This document shows, in pieces, positions 44,330 through 57,158 of a stretch of DNA of 64,000 nt (positions within the stretch are counted from its first letter, which is position 1; every line of letters starts with the position of its first letter). Made by a program: the position numbers and the translations under genes. The notes beneath the pieces are model-generated. The model made no database searches. It had not been told where the DNA came from and saw only the letters and a program-made list of their open reading frames with translations. The DNA comes from Pisolithus tinctorius (lineage: Eukaryota > Basidiomycota > Agaricomycetes > Boletales > Pisolithaceae): positions 248,001-312,000 of the forward strand of contig JANFAH010000008.1 of NCBI GenBank assembly GCA_024663395.1, read 5' to 3'.

Positions 44330-45545
44330 TGATCTGGGTCATGGAAATCAGCTCCAATTCATGTGGGAATGGTGTCCATGGAAAGCTGCTGTTGAGTGGA
44401 TGCTGGGGATACTTTATCAGCTCAATATGAATGGGTGGATGGCTGGCAATACCCTGATTAATGGGACTTGCATCCAGGGAGCAACTTCTGAGATCTGGAT
44501 GACTCAAATCAGGTCCAATTCATGCTGGAATGGTATGCATGGAAAGCCACTGTTCAGTAGGTGCTGGGGATACTGCACCTGCTGAATGCAGATGGGCAGA
44601 TTGTTATTGGGACATACATCCCAGGTGTAGCTTGTGAGGTCTGGGTCACTCAAATCAGCTCTGATTCATGCTGGAATGGTGTCCATGGAAAGCCACTGTT
44701 CAGCGGGTGCTGGGGATACCACATCCGCTCAATCTGGATGGGCAGAAGGCTGGCAATAGTGTGATTAATGCCAAATACACCAAGGGTGCAGCTTGTGAGA
44801 TCTGGGTCACCCAAATCAGCTCCAATTCATGCTGGAATGGTGTCCATGGAAAGCCACTGTTGAGTGGGTGCCAAGGATACCTCATCCACTCAATACAGAT
44901 GGGCAGAAGGCTGGCAATAGTCTAGTTAATGGGACATACATCCCAGGTGCAGCTTGTGAGGTCTGGGTCACTCAAATCAGCTCTGATTCATGCCAGAATG
45001 GTTTCCATGGAAAGCCACTGTTGAGCAGGTGCTGAGGATACCTCATCTGCTCAATACAGATGGGTGGAAGGCTGGCAATAGTCTAATTAATGGGACATAC
45101 ATCCAGGGTGCAGCTTGTGAGGTCTGGGTCACTCAAATCAGCTCCGATTCATGCCAGAATGGTTTCCATGGAAAGCTGCTGTTGAGTGGGTGCTGAGGAT
45201 ACCTCATCTGTTCAATACAGATGTGCAGAAGGCTGGCAATAGTGTGATTAATGCCAAATACACCAAGGGTGCAGCTTGTGAGGTCTGGGTCACTCAAATC
45301 AGCTCCAATTCATGCCAGAGTGGTTTCCATGGAAAGCCACTGTTGAGTGGGTGCCAGGGATGCTGCATCCATACAGATGGGCAGATGGCTGGCAATAGTC
45401 TGATTAATGCTAAATACACCAAGGGTGCAGCTTGTGAGGTCTGGGTCACTCAAATTAGCTCTGATTCATGCCAGAATGGTGTCCATGGCAAGCCAATATT
45501 GAGGGGGTGCTGGGGATGCTGCATCTGCTCAATGTGGATGGGCAG
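44330..45545. repeat. 161-bp minisatellite, about eight units
   Basis: The anchor ccatggaaag (gcatgg in unit 2) recurs at 44376, 44537, 44683, 44844, 45005, 45166, 45327 and 45483; five of the seven steps are exactly 161 bp, the others 146 and 156. Each unit contains gggtcactcaaatcagctc, a variable centre, and a block of either gggacatacatcc or ccaaatacaccaaggg. Because 161 is not a multiple of 3, successive units fall in different frames and generate overlapping short open frames, which are not genes. Confidence 0.92.
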
Positions 45546-48500
45546 TGTGAGTCAAAGTGTGGAAAGGTGGTGAAAACCAACCAAAACCAACACAAAAGAC
45601 AAATGTAAAGCGAGTGGTGGTGTGCCTCTGTGGAACCTGGAGTGCAGAAACCTAAGAGGGGGAAACTTCAATGGGAGGGTGCTCCTAGCACAAGTCAACA
45701 ACGAGTTACACAGGAGTAGACAAGCAGGTGATGATTGAATGGGGGATGCTGAATGGAGTGAAGGTGTTCAGCCAAAAGGACTTCTGGAATGATAGACTTT
45801 GATACAACATGCTCCTGGTGCAAGTCGTTGATGAGTTACGCAGGAGTGGATGGATGACTAAGCAGGACTTGCTGACTAAGTGGGGATAAAGCTTCAGATG
45901 AATGATGGAGGTAGATAGACCCCTTCGTGGAGCCTCAACTACCAATGATATGAATGGAGACAGATCGACTCCTCCGAATGAGCCTCAACTGTCGACAACA
46001 AGTTATGCACTGAAGAACTGACTGCTGAGTGACTTCTGATTGCTTTTTTTGTAGCTAAGTACATGGGGGTTTATATACTGAGGGGGGAGCACAGCTTGTG
46101 ACAAACAAGGCACAAACACTTGGTAAGTAATGAGTAAGGACTGAGTAATCATGATGAGTAAGTGAGAAATGAAAAGTAAGCAAGCAAAGAAGATTGGTAA
46201 GTATTGGCAATAAACGAGTCAAGGATAGTCAAAATATCACAAAATGAGTCAAATAGAATCAGAAACTGAGTAAGCAGACTGATATCACATTAGGGGGTGG
46301 CGATGCAAGTTAGATCTCAGTGGAGACATCTCTAGATCCAAAGATGGCATGACAGATGGATGGTGTTTCCAGACAGGGAAGTATTAATTCCAGAATTGAA
46401 GGGCATGAGTCAGGTGTCAAAGGGGGCTAGGGCATTGGGGGTCTATGGGGCAATGAGAGCATATGCAATCATGTCTCCCACCCTTCCATCCTCTCAGCAA
46501 AGTTAACAAAAACTTCATGGATGGGGTTCTGATGGAGGAGGAGGAGAAGGGGGGATGTCTTCTGCTGGACCCTGCAGTAAGAAGGCAAGATGCATGTCAT
46601 ACTCATCATGAATGTGATCAGGGAGGCTGGAGGACAGTAGATTATACTGCAGCTGTTGCAATGTGGGAAGAATGACAGATGAGACTGGAATAAAGACAGT
46701 GCAGGGAGCAGGGAGGAATGATCCATATGCTTCATCAACCAGGGAGACTGAAACGACCACATAAGACCTTTCTAACCGAGTGACAGACCTGAGGTGACCA
46801 AAGAATGTCCTTCTGGAAGTCATACTGACAAGGAGAACATGCTGACCAAGCTGCATGGGATGAGACAGGGCTGACAACGATGGGATGAACCAGGGGGCTT
46901 CAGGACAGAAGCTGGTGGGAATGCCTGGCAGATATATGTAGCCACTGTCTCTGGCAAATGAGACAAGCGAGATGACTGATGAAGAGGTGGCCATGATTGA
47001 TGGACTTAGTGAAATGAGCATCTGATGGATGGAGTGCTGTAGAAATGTGCAGGGTGTGAGGATCCTCTCCAAATTTGGAAGGAAGAATTGTGGGGCTGAG
47101 CACTTTAAGTGAGTGTGGGAATGGAGTCGATATCTTTGGAAATGGTGGAGATACAATGAAAACCAGAATGCCGTACACGGGTGCTAAAAACCTTTAACAT
47201 GCACTTAACTCACTTCCTCTTTTCTCTTTAGCACTGACGACTCGTTCTTGTGCAAAGGATGACTGTTAATGTCTGACAGTCTTTCTACGCATGAGGCCTT
47301 TAGTCTTCATCTGCATGCCTGGGCATTGTGCACAACTTGTCAATGAGTTAGGCAGAGTCAGCTGTAACCATGTCCACAACACCTTTGGTGTGTGACAATG
47401 GGTGGAATGGGTATTGGTTGCGGGTGTGAAGTGGTTGGTGTAGTGCACGAGCGAGCTGGCAGAAGTGTTGGCAGGTTACTAATTGGCTGATGGGTGGTCT
47501 GCGACCGAGTGAGTGGTCACAGCAGTGTGGTGGATGGAACTGAGAGCCTGGGTATAGATTTGGAGGCATCAAAGAGATGGGACAAAGAGGGTGTCAGTGA
47601 TGATGAATCAGATGATGTGACTGGTGTTAAAGGTGATGGCAGGGTTTTGGGCCTTCGGGGAGTCGAGTGGATAAAGCCACTGGGAAAATCAGGGGCAGTG
47701 AGATCTAGGTGATCTGACACAACAGATATCTGATCTGCCAAGATATCAGGAGGAGTGATCACAGGTAGTACCCATGGAATGTCAGTGGGTAATTGCACGT
47801 GATCTGGTGTTACGGGTGAAACAGGGTGGAAAATGTTGGAGTCTTCTGACAGGTTGAGATTGCAAAAGTGCAGGCATAAATTTTCTAGTTTGGTACATTT
47901 GGTGGTGCACCTGAGTGACCTTCTGGAAGTGACAGCAGAATCCCTCACAGTGGGCTCCAGTTGTAGGAATAAGTCCAAGTAGCTGTATAATATGAGCTAG
48001 ATGGCTTAGATAACAACAATAAAAAATGAAGGGAACAAATTGTTCATCCCGAGGGATTCTGGACTGTCAGGACTAGAAGGTGGGACCCAGCACTTGTAGT
48101 GGTAGTGATTCGTGACATGTGTGGCATGGTCCATGGAGTAGTACTGGCGATGCAAGCAGTGCGAGCAGTATACATAGTTCGTGCACAGCAGAATGCGAGA
48201 CGTGTGGTGTAGACAAAGTGCAAAGGAAACTCGTGGTGACCTTCCGAGTGCCAAAAGGTATCATTCTGTACCTAAGTACAGGGCTTTATAGTCTGGGCAA
48301 ACCCGGAACCTAAGTAAGACAGGGAACAGTAAAGGAAAGCCACACGACAGCACATACACAGAAGACAGGCCAAAACAGAGGCCAAGGGTATACTACAAGC
48401 ACTAAGGAATAGAGACCATGATAAGAGAAAGAGTCTGAGGGAAAAAGCGACCGGAGCACAGCGGCCATGGGTATAGCACTGTGTGAGAGGGAGTGAGGGC

Positions 48501-48621
48501 ATGGGAAGGTAGTGCATGAACAATGGTGAATGTGAGAGGGGAGCAGATGTAACAGTAGTCACGGAATGGTTAATAATAGGGGCTCACACATCTAGGGAAT
48601 GCAGATTCCTTACACCGGGGT
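45546..48621. other. Repeat compartment, unassigned
   Basis: Contains a repeated phrase of the form caagtcnnnnacgagttacacaggagt (45697-45718 and 45820-45848) and a TATA-like gtttatatactgagg near 46069, perhaps an old LTR. Ser/Pro/Thr-rich minus-strand frames at 46515-47156 and 47517-47978 have no recognisable domain. Confidence 0.35.
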
Positions 48622-49283
48622 TGGATCTACCTCCCTTGGTCTCAGCTTATGTGCTGTACCCTTATGCAAGCCAGGGAGAGGTCCAGGACAGGGGCCAGGG
48701 ATAGCCTAAGGCTCAGTCTTGGCTATAGAGTAGTCTTGGGGTGTAGTACAGGAGTTGAGGGTAATACTTAATTGATATTCTGACTGGGGTGCTACAAAGT
48801 ATGTACAGGGGTTAAATACACAAGGCCAGTCTGGGATAATGAACATAGAGCCGGACTTGTTAATAAGCTATTAGCAAGAAGATTAGCAAGAATGTGGATA
48901 GCCACAGTGGCTATGCAGAGGCTAATAGCCAAAGTCTGGGTGACCAGCATAACCAGGGTCGGACACAGGATTTGTACAGTAAGCAGAGTTAGACAAAAGG
49001 ACAAGACTAAATATAGCACAAACAAAGGAAAACAGACCGGAGTTATGTCTGGGTGACCCAGACATGGACCTGGGAGGACTGGGGTGGAGCAGCACAAGGC
49101 CAGAAGGCCAGAATGGACTGGAGATAGGGGTAAAAGAGCAGACTTGAGTTATCCAGGCCAGGGTTGGGTTATCTAGGACTGGAGTTGGGTTTTTTAGGCT
49201 GGACTAGGACCAGGCTTGACCAGAGACAGGGGCTATGGGTCCAGACTGGACTGGGACCAAGTCTGAGAGTCATGGATATGACA
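48622..49283 (-). repeat. 3' LTR of the LARD-like element
   Basis: Nearly the same as 54247-54881, with a 26-bp block (around 48902-48930) absent from the other copy, between short direct repeats atagcca. Differences are mostly C/T and G/A at former CpGs. Confidence 0.85.
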
Positions 49284-52200
49284 GTATCCCCCTCTTAGGA
49301 ACCAAACCCTTGAGGTTCCATAGGGAAATATGCTCAGAGGGTTATGCAGTGAGTCTGAGTGCACACATAATGCCAAGGGTGAGCCTGAGGGCCAGGAAAC
49401 AGGCCAGTGATGACCAGAGGTCCAGTAGCCTGGACCAGAATGGCATAAGCCAGGTTTGGGGGCAAGGGTCAAGTCTGAGGACTGTTCTGGGAACCCAAGG
49501 CCAGAGAAGTGACAACAAGAGGGCTGGAGACCGGTCTAGGAGGCTGCCAGACAGTTCAGCAGGCCGGGACAAGGCAAAGCCAAGTCCAGAAGTGATTAGA
49601 CTGGCTGCATGGGGGTTTCCAGAGACAGCTGAAAGCTGTAGCCAGTGTTTCAGGGGGCCACAGTTGCACTTCGGAGCTGGGTTAAGGCAGGCTGGGAATG
49701 GCCAGGTAAGGCCTAGGGGTGTGCTTCAGAGCTGGGTCAGGGGAAACCAGAGACCGAAGATGTGCAGGGGACTGGTAATGTCCAACTAATGTACCAGGGG
49801 TGTGCCACTAGGGCCAGAGGTGTGCTTCAAAGCCAGTTCAGGGCAACATGGAGACCAAGAGGTTTGGAGAGGTCTGGGGATGACCAAAAGATGGTCCAGG
49901 GGTGTACCAGTGTGCTGCTGAGTGACACCAGAATGATACAAAGGCCAGGTGGGTGCCAGGAAGGCCAGAAAACCAGTCTAGGAATGCACTGGTTGGACCA
50001 GGAGTGCACTGCAGGGATACAGAGGGTTATGAGAAGTGCTGAGAAGGCTGGGGCGGGTCCAAGGTCTGCTCCAGGGGGTCATGGGGTCTGAAAGTGTGTA
50101 TCTACAGAAAAAGATAACAGATAACAGAAAAACTGAGAAAACATATAACAAGGAAACAGGAAACCAAAGCTAGAGACAAGGGTCAAAGCTGAAGGCTGAG
50201 ACCAAGGGTGGCTTAGGCCGGGAGTGGCCAAAGCTGGAGACTGAGACAGGGGGTGGCCAGAGTAAGCCATGCCAAAGCATGGACCAGAGAAAAACAGCAA
50301 GACCAAAGACTGGTCAAGGGGACAAAAGGCCGGGAAGGCCAGGGACTGGTCTGAGGGTCAGAGAGGACTGGAAGGGGCAGCTGGAGACTGGTCTAATGGT
50401 CAGGGAGGGCTTAGAAAAGCTAGGTGGGGACTGGTCAGGAGCCAGTGAGGGCCAAAAGGGTTAGAAAGGCTATGGGAGACCAGTCTTGACCTGGACAGGG
50501 CTGTAAGGCCAGAAATCCAAAGGGAGACCGGTCTGGAGTTGGGCTGGGCTGGAGCAACTGGCTGAAGGCCAGTCTGAAGGAGTTGGAGGGGTTTGGGGTG
50601 GCTAGAGGTGACCTGAGGTGCCATCTAGCTGGTGGGCTGACAACTGGAGGCCAAAACAGTGTAGGCCAATGGGCTAACACTGAGACCAGGGTAACCAGGG
50701 GTAGCAAGGTGTGAACCCAAGGCCAGGAGTGGCAAGACTGGGTGCTGAGCACCTTGGAACAGGCCAGACAGCTTCCAGAGGTTGGCAAGGGACTGGGGAG
50801 GCTGTCTAGGACAGCAAGAGTTGAGTTTGGAACAAGGACTGGAGGGCTGGACATAGCTAGGCATGAACTGGGGACCAGCAGGTCATAGGACCGGTTCAAT
50901 GAAGGCCTAGGGATGTCAACAGGAGGTGAGTCTGGGTGTTGAGTCTGGTTTAGGGGTGTCTGGAGCTAGTTGGAGGTGGGTTTTCCAGTGGTGAGAAGCC
51001 TGAAGGCCAAAAGGGCCATTGGAGGACTGGTTCAGGGGGTCTGGAGACTGGGTGAGGCCTAGGGGTTGTCCAGCCAAAAGTCTGACAACAGGAGGCTGAG
51101 ACCGGTGAGACTGGTGAACACACAACCACCGAGGCTGAGGACCACTGAGACAGTGAGACTGGAGTACCAACACAAATGTCAGGGGCTGGGAGCAACCCAG
51201 GGCAGGTGGTTCAGGAGTGTTTCAGTCTGCAAGGACTGGACCAAGGAACCAGGGACCAGTGTGCAGGGACCAAGTGGGGTTGTGCCAAGGGCACTGGAGA
51301 GGTAGTGGACAGGGGTTTGGCAGAGAGTAGGTCACTAGTGAGGTCCCTTATCCCCCTCTTAGGGTAGACTTCCCAAGTCTACAGGGGTACAAGGTGTGGG
51401 CCAGAACCATCAAGAGGAGTACTGGGCAGGGTAGTAGGAGTACTACCACCAGAGTTGTGAACCCAAGTACAGAGCATGCAAAGACTGGCTTAACAGGTGT
51501 CAAGACCAGTTCTGGGAAGCTTTTACAAGGCTGGAAAAGCTTTAAAACTGGAGACACAAGACCAGCAGGGCAGGCCAGACTGGTACAGAGACAGTAAGGA
51601 GTGTCAGAGTCAAAAATAAGGGTATGAAGGCCAGAACCAGAGCTTGAGCAGGAACAAGAAGGCTGGTGAAGGCTGGCAGGCCAAAGACAACCAGTAAGAC
51701 TGGAGTCTGCAGAACAGGTAGGACTGGAGTTCTGGAGTCAATGGTGGGGTGACAGTAGCGATGGTTAGGGGGAAGGTGAGGGGTCAGCTGGTACCTGAAG
51801 GGGCCTTGCAAACATACAAGTTCCAGGGCAAGTGGGTGAGCTGGGAAACAGACCAGCAGAGTCAGGGGTTTGTCAGATGGGCCAAAGCCCAGGGTGTCTT
51901 GCAAGCAAATTCATGCTCCAAGGCAGGGTTGATGTCAGGGGGGTTAGCAAACTTTAGTATTAGGTGGGGATAGGTGACTGCACTACACTTGGCCACCAAT
52001 GGGTGCCTATTGAGTGGGCTAGTCAGTTCCCTACAACCTAGATACTTCAGTTCCTAATAGGTTGACAAGGCTGGTTAAACAGGGGGTCAGAGACCAAGAG
52101 AGAACCAAGGCTGGGTTCACCAAGGACCAGAAAGAGGTGCTAGGTCAATACCATAGCACCAGGGTAGAGGACAGGGGTAGTTCTGGGAGGAGGGAGAGGC

Positions 52201-52558
52201 CCAAAGGCCAAATGAGTGACAGGAGAGTAGCATAGAGCTACCCAAGGGGTGTCAGAGGCTGAGGGAGGCCAGAGATGGGAGACTGGCCAAAAGGAATGAG
52301 TCTGGAGTGAGCAAGACCAGTCAGGGGCTCTAAGGAAGTCCAGAAATGACAGGCCAGACAAAGGCTGACAAGGCCTAGTGAGGGAGGGAAGACTGGAACT
52401 CAGGAGACCAGTCATAGGGGAGTCTGGAGGTGGAAAAAACCAGACACAAGTAGGAGGACTGGGGTTAGCAAGTCCAGTCCAGGGCTGTAAAGCCTGGCAA
52501 AGCCATGGGTCTGGCAGGACAAGCCAGGAGGACTGCTAAGGGGACTGGAGTGTAGCAC

Positions 52559-52742
52559 TAATTGATTTGTCTCTACCGAGACCACCAGTTTTGGCTTCTG
52601 GTGTACCAGAGTACCAACTTGTTGACCCAGTTAGGATCCTGGGGTAGACTCTAATTGTTTTGTCTCAACTGAGACTACCAGTTTTGGCTTCCAGAGTACA
52701 GAGTTACCAACTTGTTAACCTGGTTAGGATCCCGGGATAGAC
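52559..52742. repeat. Two tandem units of about 94 bp inside the LARD-like element
   Basis: Both units share tttgtctc, gagac, accagttttggctt, taccaacttgtt and ggttaggatcc-like blocks. No coding sense seen. Confidence 0.75.
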
Positions 52743-54246
52743 AGAGGACAGGGAAGGGATTGGAAATGAGGTCAGGGACCAGGATAGGGGCTGGAGGACC
52801 AGCAGACCAGTCCTAGACCGAAAATTGGGGGCCAGGAGCAAGTCTGAAGGGCTAGCATGCCCAGGGGGTGCCTCTAAGTGAAAAGAGAGGCCAGCAGAGA
52901 GGCCAGGGTCTGGGCTAAGGGCCAGAGGGCTGGCAGACCGGTCCTAGACCAAAATGGAGGTGTCATGCACTAGCTAAGACCACCAGAGCCAAGGCCTGGT
53001 GCAAGTCCAAAGGACAAGCACCATCCCAAGGCCAAGGTGACTAGTGCAGGACCAGGATAATGGACAGGGGACCCAGGAGTGGTCTGTGAGGAACAGGAGG
53101 GTCTGAGGAAAGCCAGGACCAGTCCAAGACCTAGTAACAGGTCCAGACAAGTCCAGGTGAGGTGGCTGAATCAAACCAGGGCCAGGAATGAAGGGCAGGA
53201 GACTGAGAGAAGTTGCAAACTGGCTTCAGACAAGTCCAGGTGAGCATGGACAAGTGAAACCAAGGCCTGACAGGCTGGTAACAGACTGTCTGGAGACCGG
53301 AAAGGGGGTCCAGGGCTCCAAGGCCAGTGTAGTGAAGGCCAAGGGTGGAGACCAGACCCAAAAACCACTGAAGCCAAGTGCCAATGGGGAACAGGGAAGG
53401 CATTGAGGGCTGGGACTGGCCAAGTCTGGGCCTGGGGGTTGCACTGGAGGTGCACAGAGGTCCAAAGACCAATATCAGGGAGTCAGGAGGTCAAATGAGT
53501 GATGTGATCCCAGTGCTCAGTACAGTAGAACCAGATGAAGACAGCTGGGCTAGAGTGCTGGGATGACTGAGGTAAGGACTGTGGTGAAGACCAGGGTGAC
53601 CAGCCAGGGGTCAGAGGTAGCTCAGGGGAGCTAACAGAAGTGAGTCCAGTTGATGAGGCCAGCTCAGGGGCAAGTCTGGAGGGTAACTCCGACCTGGAAG
53701 TGGGCTCAGGTGTGAACCCAGGTTGGTGGTGAGTCTGGATGGTGAGTCCAACTCAGGGGTTGACATGGCCGGTCCAGAGTCAGGAAGAAATGAGTGGCAG
53801 GAAGGGGTCAGGAGTGAGGGAGTGGATGCATTAAGTTTCGACCACTAGGAACATAGTGCCAGGGGTGTGCAGAGTGCCAAGGGTCACTGGTTACCTCTCT
53901 GCTTTAGCAGAGGTCTCTGGGTTGGGCTCCAGAGTCAGAGGAGAGGTATCCTGATGAGTCCTGATGGGCAAGGCCATGGGTAGGGGCTCTAGAGCAGAAC
54001 CTAGACATGATGCAATGACTTGCACAAGTGTGAGTCAGAATATACTGTCAAGTATGGGTTTACCCTCAGGTGACCAGGCTTCAAGACCAGGAGACAGGGG
54101 CTAAGTCTGAGTGGCCAAAGTCAAGGCCAGAGGTCAGGGGCTAAGTCTGGAGGACCAGACTTAAGACCAGGAGTGTGGGAATAAGGCCAGTAGCATGGGA
54201 AACTGACCAGTCTTGGAGTGTGCACAAGGGGAAGCCAGTCTGGGGT

Positions 54247-54881
54247 TGGATCTACCTCCCTTGGTCTCAGCTTATGTGCTGTACCCTTATGCAAGCCAGG
54301 GAGAGGTCCAGGACAGGGGCCAGGGATAGCCTAAGGTTCAGCCTTAGCTATAGAGTAGTCTTGGGGTGTAGTACAGGAGTTGAGGGTAATACTTAATTGA
54401 TATTCTGACTGGGGTGCTACAAAGTATGTACAGGGGTTAAATACACAAGGCCGGTCCAGGATAATGAACATAGAGCCAGACTTGTTAATAAGCTGTTAGC
54501 AAGAAGATTAGCAAGAATGTGGATAGCCAAAGTCCAGGTGACCAGCATAACCAGGGTCGGACACAGGATTTGTACAGTAAGCAGAGTTAGACAAAAGGAC
54601 GAGACTAAATATAGCACAAACAAAGGAAAACAGACCAGAGTTATGTCCAGGTGACCCAGACATGGACCTGGGAGGACTGGGGTGGAGCAGCACAAGGCCA
54701 GAAGGCCAGAATGGACCGGAGATAGGGGTAAAAGAGCGGACTTGAGTTATCCAGGCCAGGGTTGGGTTATCTAGGACTGGAGTTGGGTTTTCTAGGCTGG
54801 ACTAGGACCGGGCTTGACCGGAGATAGGGGCTAAGGGTCCAGACTGGACTGGGACCAAGTCCGAGAGTCATGGATATGACA
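54247..54881 (-). repeat. 5' LTR of the LARD-like element
   Basis: Partner of 48622-49283, ending in tatgaca on the plus strand. It retains some CCGG sites that are CTGG or CCAG in the partner, and the reverse. Confidence 0.85.
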
Positions 54882-55029
54882 GCGATGGTGATTGATGAAG
54901 TAATTTGTCCCCATGGAACACTTGAGACCTTCCATTGCCTCTGTCCTCAGGAAAGTCTTGCATTGAAAAGTGTGTGAGGGGGTTTGCATAGTCCTTTGTC
55001 CAATCTGTTAAAGTTGCCTATTATGAGAA

Positions 55030-56056
55030 TCATGTGAGACTGACCTTCACAATCACATTCACAATATTGTTGACATAAAAGATGTTGCTGGATGGAGACA
55101 CCACCCTTGTTGTTGGATCACCAACTGTGTCTTGAAGATACTCCTGATGTTGTTTTATCACATAAAGAGATGGTACATCACAAGCACCAAGCTCTTTTGC
55201 CCAGTCAAGGATGGCCTGCATCTGTGCTTCTGAAAAAGGCAACCTTGGGGAGCTGAACAGCAGGGTGGTAATAAACAGCTGATGGAGTTGCTTCAGAAAG
55301 GTTCATGCACTCATGAAGGCTCAAACCTACCGCCTTGCTTGGCCATGGATAAGTAGGATAATCAGGGGATACTTTCGATCTCATTGTATTAGATGAGGGA
55401 ATGCTGTCATCTGCATTTATTTCAACAGGTAACGATACCTGGATAAGAAACAAAAGCATACCAGGGACCTCAATACCAAAGTGATCTTCTTTGAAGACTT
55501 CTTTGTGTGTGACATCACCATGGATGGGGAAGTGGGACTGTGTAAGTGGCAGTGAGAACACCTTGGCATTTGTATAAAGAGATTCTTGCATGTCCTGGAA
55601 TAAGTCCCAGTCATTGCCCAGTGACTGGTAACAGCTATTTGATGTTGCCTCCCAGAGCTCACTCAGTAGCACATGAAGCATACCAGGTTCCCCAGTCACA
55701 TCTTGTAATGGGGAAATATCAGATGAGTCGGAGACAGGTCCATTTGGGTGGTCACTATATTCAATTGCTGGCTGAGGTTCGAGTGAATCCAAGTCAGCTT
55801 CATTGATAATGGGATTGGACTTGCAGATTTGATACAGGGGGGTGGAGGGATGATTCTGTTCATCTGAGAGGCCACAGTATTGCACTTGAAAGCCAGAAAT
55901 AGTCATCTGATTCTTCATCCACATCTTCAGATGGCATTGATGGATATGTGACTGGGAATGAGACTTGATGTGCTTCAATGCAAATTCATGGAGATGACCA
56001 TTGAGCATATGTGGACAGATCAAGCAGACAATCTCAGTCCTATTTCCTGAGTTCAC
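55030..56056 (-). pseudogene. Transposon-associated protein fragment, frameshifted
   Basis: Two overlapping minus-strand frames (56056-55205 and 55242-55030) read as one protein if one base is lost near 55240: the first ends in LPKVAFF and the second begins PFSEAQMQAILDWAKELGA..VPSLYVIK..NIFYVN. The second block resembles a domain seen in many agaricomycete proteins next to DNA transposons; I cannot name the family firmly. The N-terminus has a Cys/His pattern (CLICPHMLNGHLHEFALKH) that could be zinc-finger-like. CpG is almost absent. Confidence 0.5.
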
Positions 56057-56768
56057 AAATCAAAAGACTGAAACAAGGGCTGTCAGCGATCATGAATTTT
56101 GAGGCCAGGACAGGTGGCCTACCTTTACCATCCACCATGCTTGCCAAGGTGGATTGTTTGGGCATTTCAGATTGATTCTTCACATTGTTTCAACTGTCTC
56201 TATGAGTGTGCTGTGCTCACAAACTTGAGATCTTGGGACTGGAAGCTTCCCAAATGAAGTCACATGAACTCCTTATGCACCTGCAATGAACTTCACATCA
56301 TGCATCATGCTTCAGTGCATGCACCATATTCCATCTTCCATCATTACTTTCCACTCCGAATTTTCCCACTGAATTTGTTCCCCTTGTGCAATGAATTATT
56401 TTCTGGAGTCATGTCAAGCTGTTGTCCATCTGGATGTCAAAAACTCCAATACAGAAACTGCCTATTTGCAACCTCTCATGTTCACAGTATGCTTCCCTGG
56501 GCCTGTGCCAAGGAGTCTTACCAACAATGATATAGTACATTTGCAATTACTCCTTCAATATGCAAATACCAATGATCCTGCAGCCCATTCAAATATCAGT
56601 GTCACTGTCTGGGGCATTTTGAGGAATCATACTCCCTGAGGTTTGACCTGGTACCTGGTGCACTGACGAATCTGAGCATCCTCTATCTGTTGCAAGTGTG
56701 AGTTTGTCCTCTTCTTTCCTAACCATGTGCAATAATCCTGCTGTGCATCATATTTTATCTAGACTGAC

Positions 56769-57158
56769 ATGAGCTATGATGAAATCCCAATCATGTTCCT
56801 ACCCTTACCACCCCTGTGGAACCCAATGGACACCAACCACTGGTTGGAACTGTTGAAGAGGATTGAACAGTGGCTGGTGGACATCATGCAAGTGACAAAT
56901 GTTCCTGAATGGACATGGGGTCATGATGTGTTCTGGCTTGCATATATTGGAGCATATCCAGCCTTCCCATGTGGGAAATGGGAGCCATGGAACCCAATCA
57001 TCCCACTGGAAGGACAGTTCATTGAAGAATGGCTTGCAAAGGAAGAGACTGATGATATGTTCCCCCATAATGTTTCAGACATGCTATCATACATCTGGAA
57101 TGAATTTTGTAGACATGCTGTCCTTTTCTACCCCTTCCCTTTGCTAGTCTCCAACTGA
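56769..57158 (+). CDS. Unrecognised open frame of 129 residues
   Basis: Trp/Pro-rich product (NHWLELLKRIEQWLVDIMQ, VPEWTWGHDVFWLAYIGAYP). No family recognised. It lies in the CpG-depleted compartment, so it is more likely debris of a mobile element than a host gene. Confidence 0.2.
   Translation: MSYDEIPIMFLPLPPLWNPMDTNHWLELLKRIEQWLVDIMQVTNVPEWTWGHDVFWLAYIGAYPAFPCGKWEPWNPIIPLEGQFIEEWLAKEETDDMFPHNVSDMLSYIWNEFCRHAVLFYPFPLLVSN

Larger units (their letters stand above)
48622..54881 (-). mobile_element. LTR element without coding capacity (LARD-like), about 6.3 kb
   Basis: Two similar LTRs (48622-49283 and 54247-54881) enclose about 5 kb without any recognisable gag or pol motif. Orientation is minus: next to the left LTR the minus strand reads cctaagagggggatac then tgtcatatcc, a polypurine tract followed by the LTR start. 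The interior is filled with ccag, ctgg and gacc words and almost lacks CpG. It is either a non-autonomous large derivative or an element decayed beyond recognition. No target duplication was found. Confidence 0.75.

Noticed and set aside
44319..45573. Overlapping plus-strand open frames encoding repeated peptides
   Set aside because: They are the 161-bp minisatellite read in shifting frames; the unit length is not a multiple of three, so no single repeat protein is encoded.
49235..53566. Minus- and plus-strand frames in the LARD-like interior, rich in Pro, Ser and Leu or in Gln and Gly
   Set aside because: Their composition follows from the ccag/ctgg word bias. No motif, no start context and no conservation between the frames.
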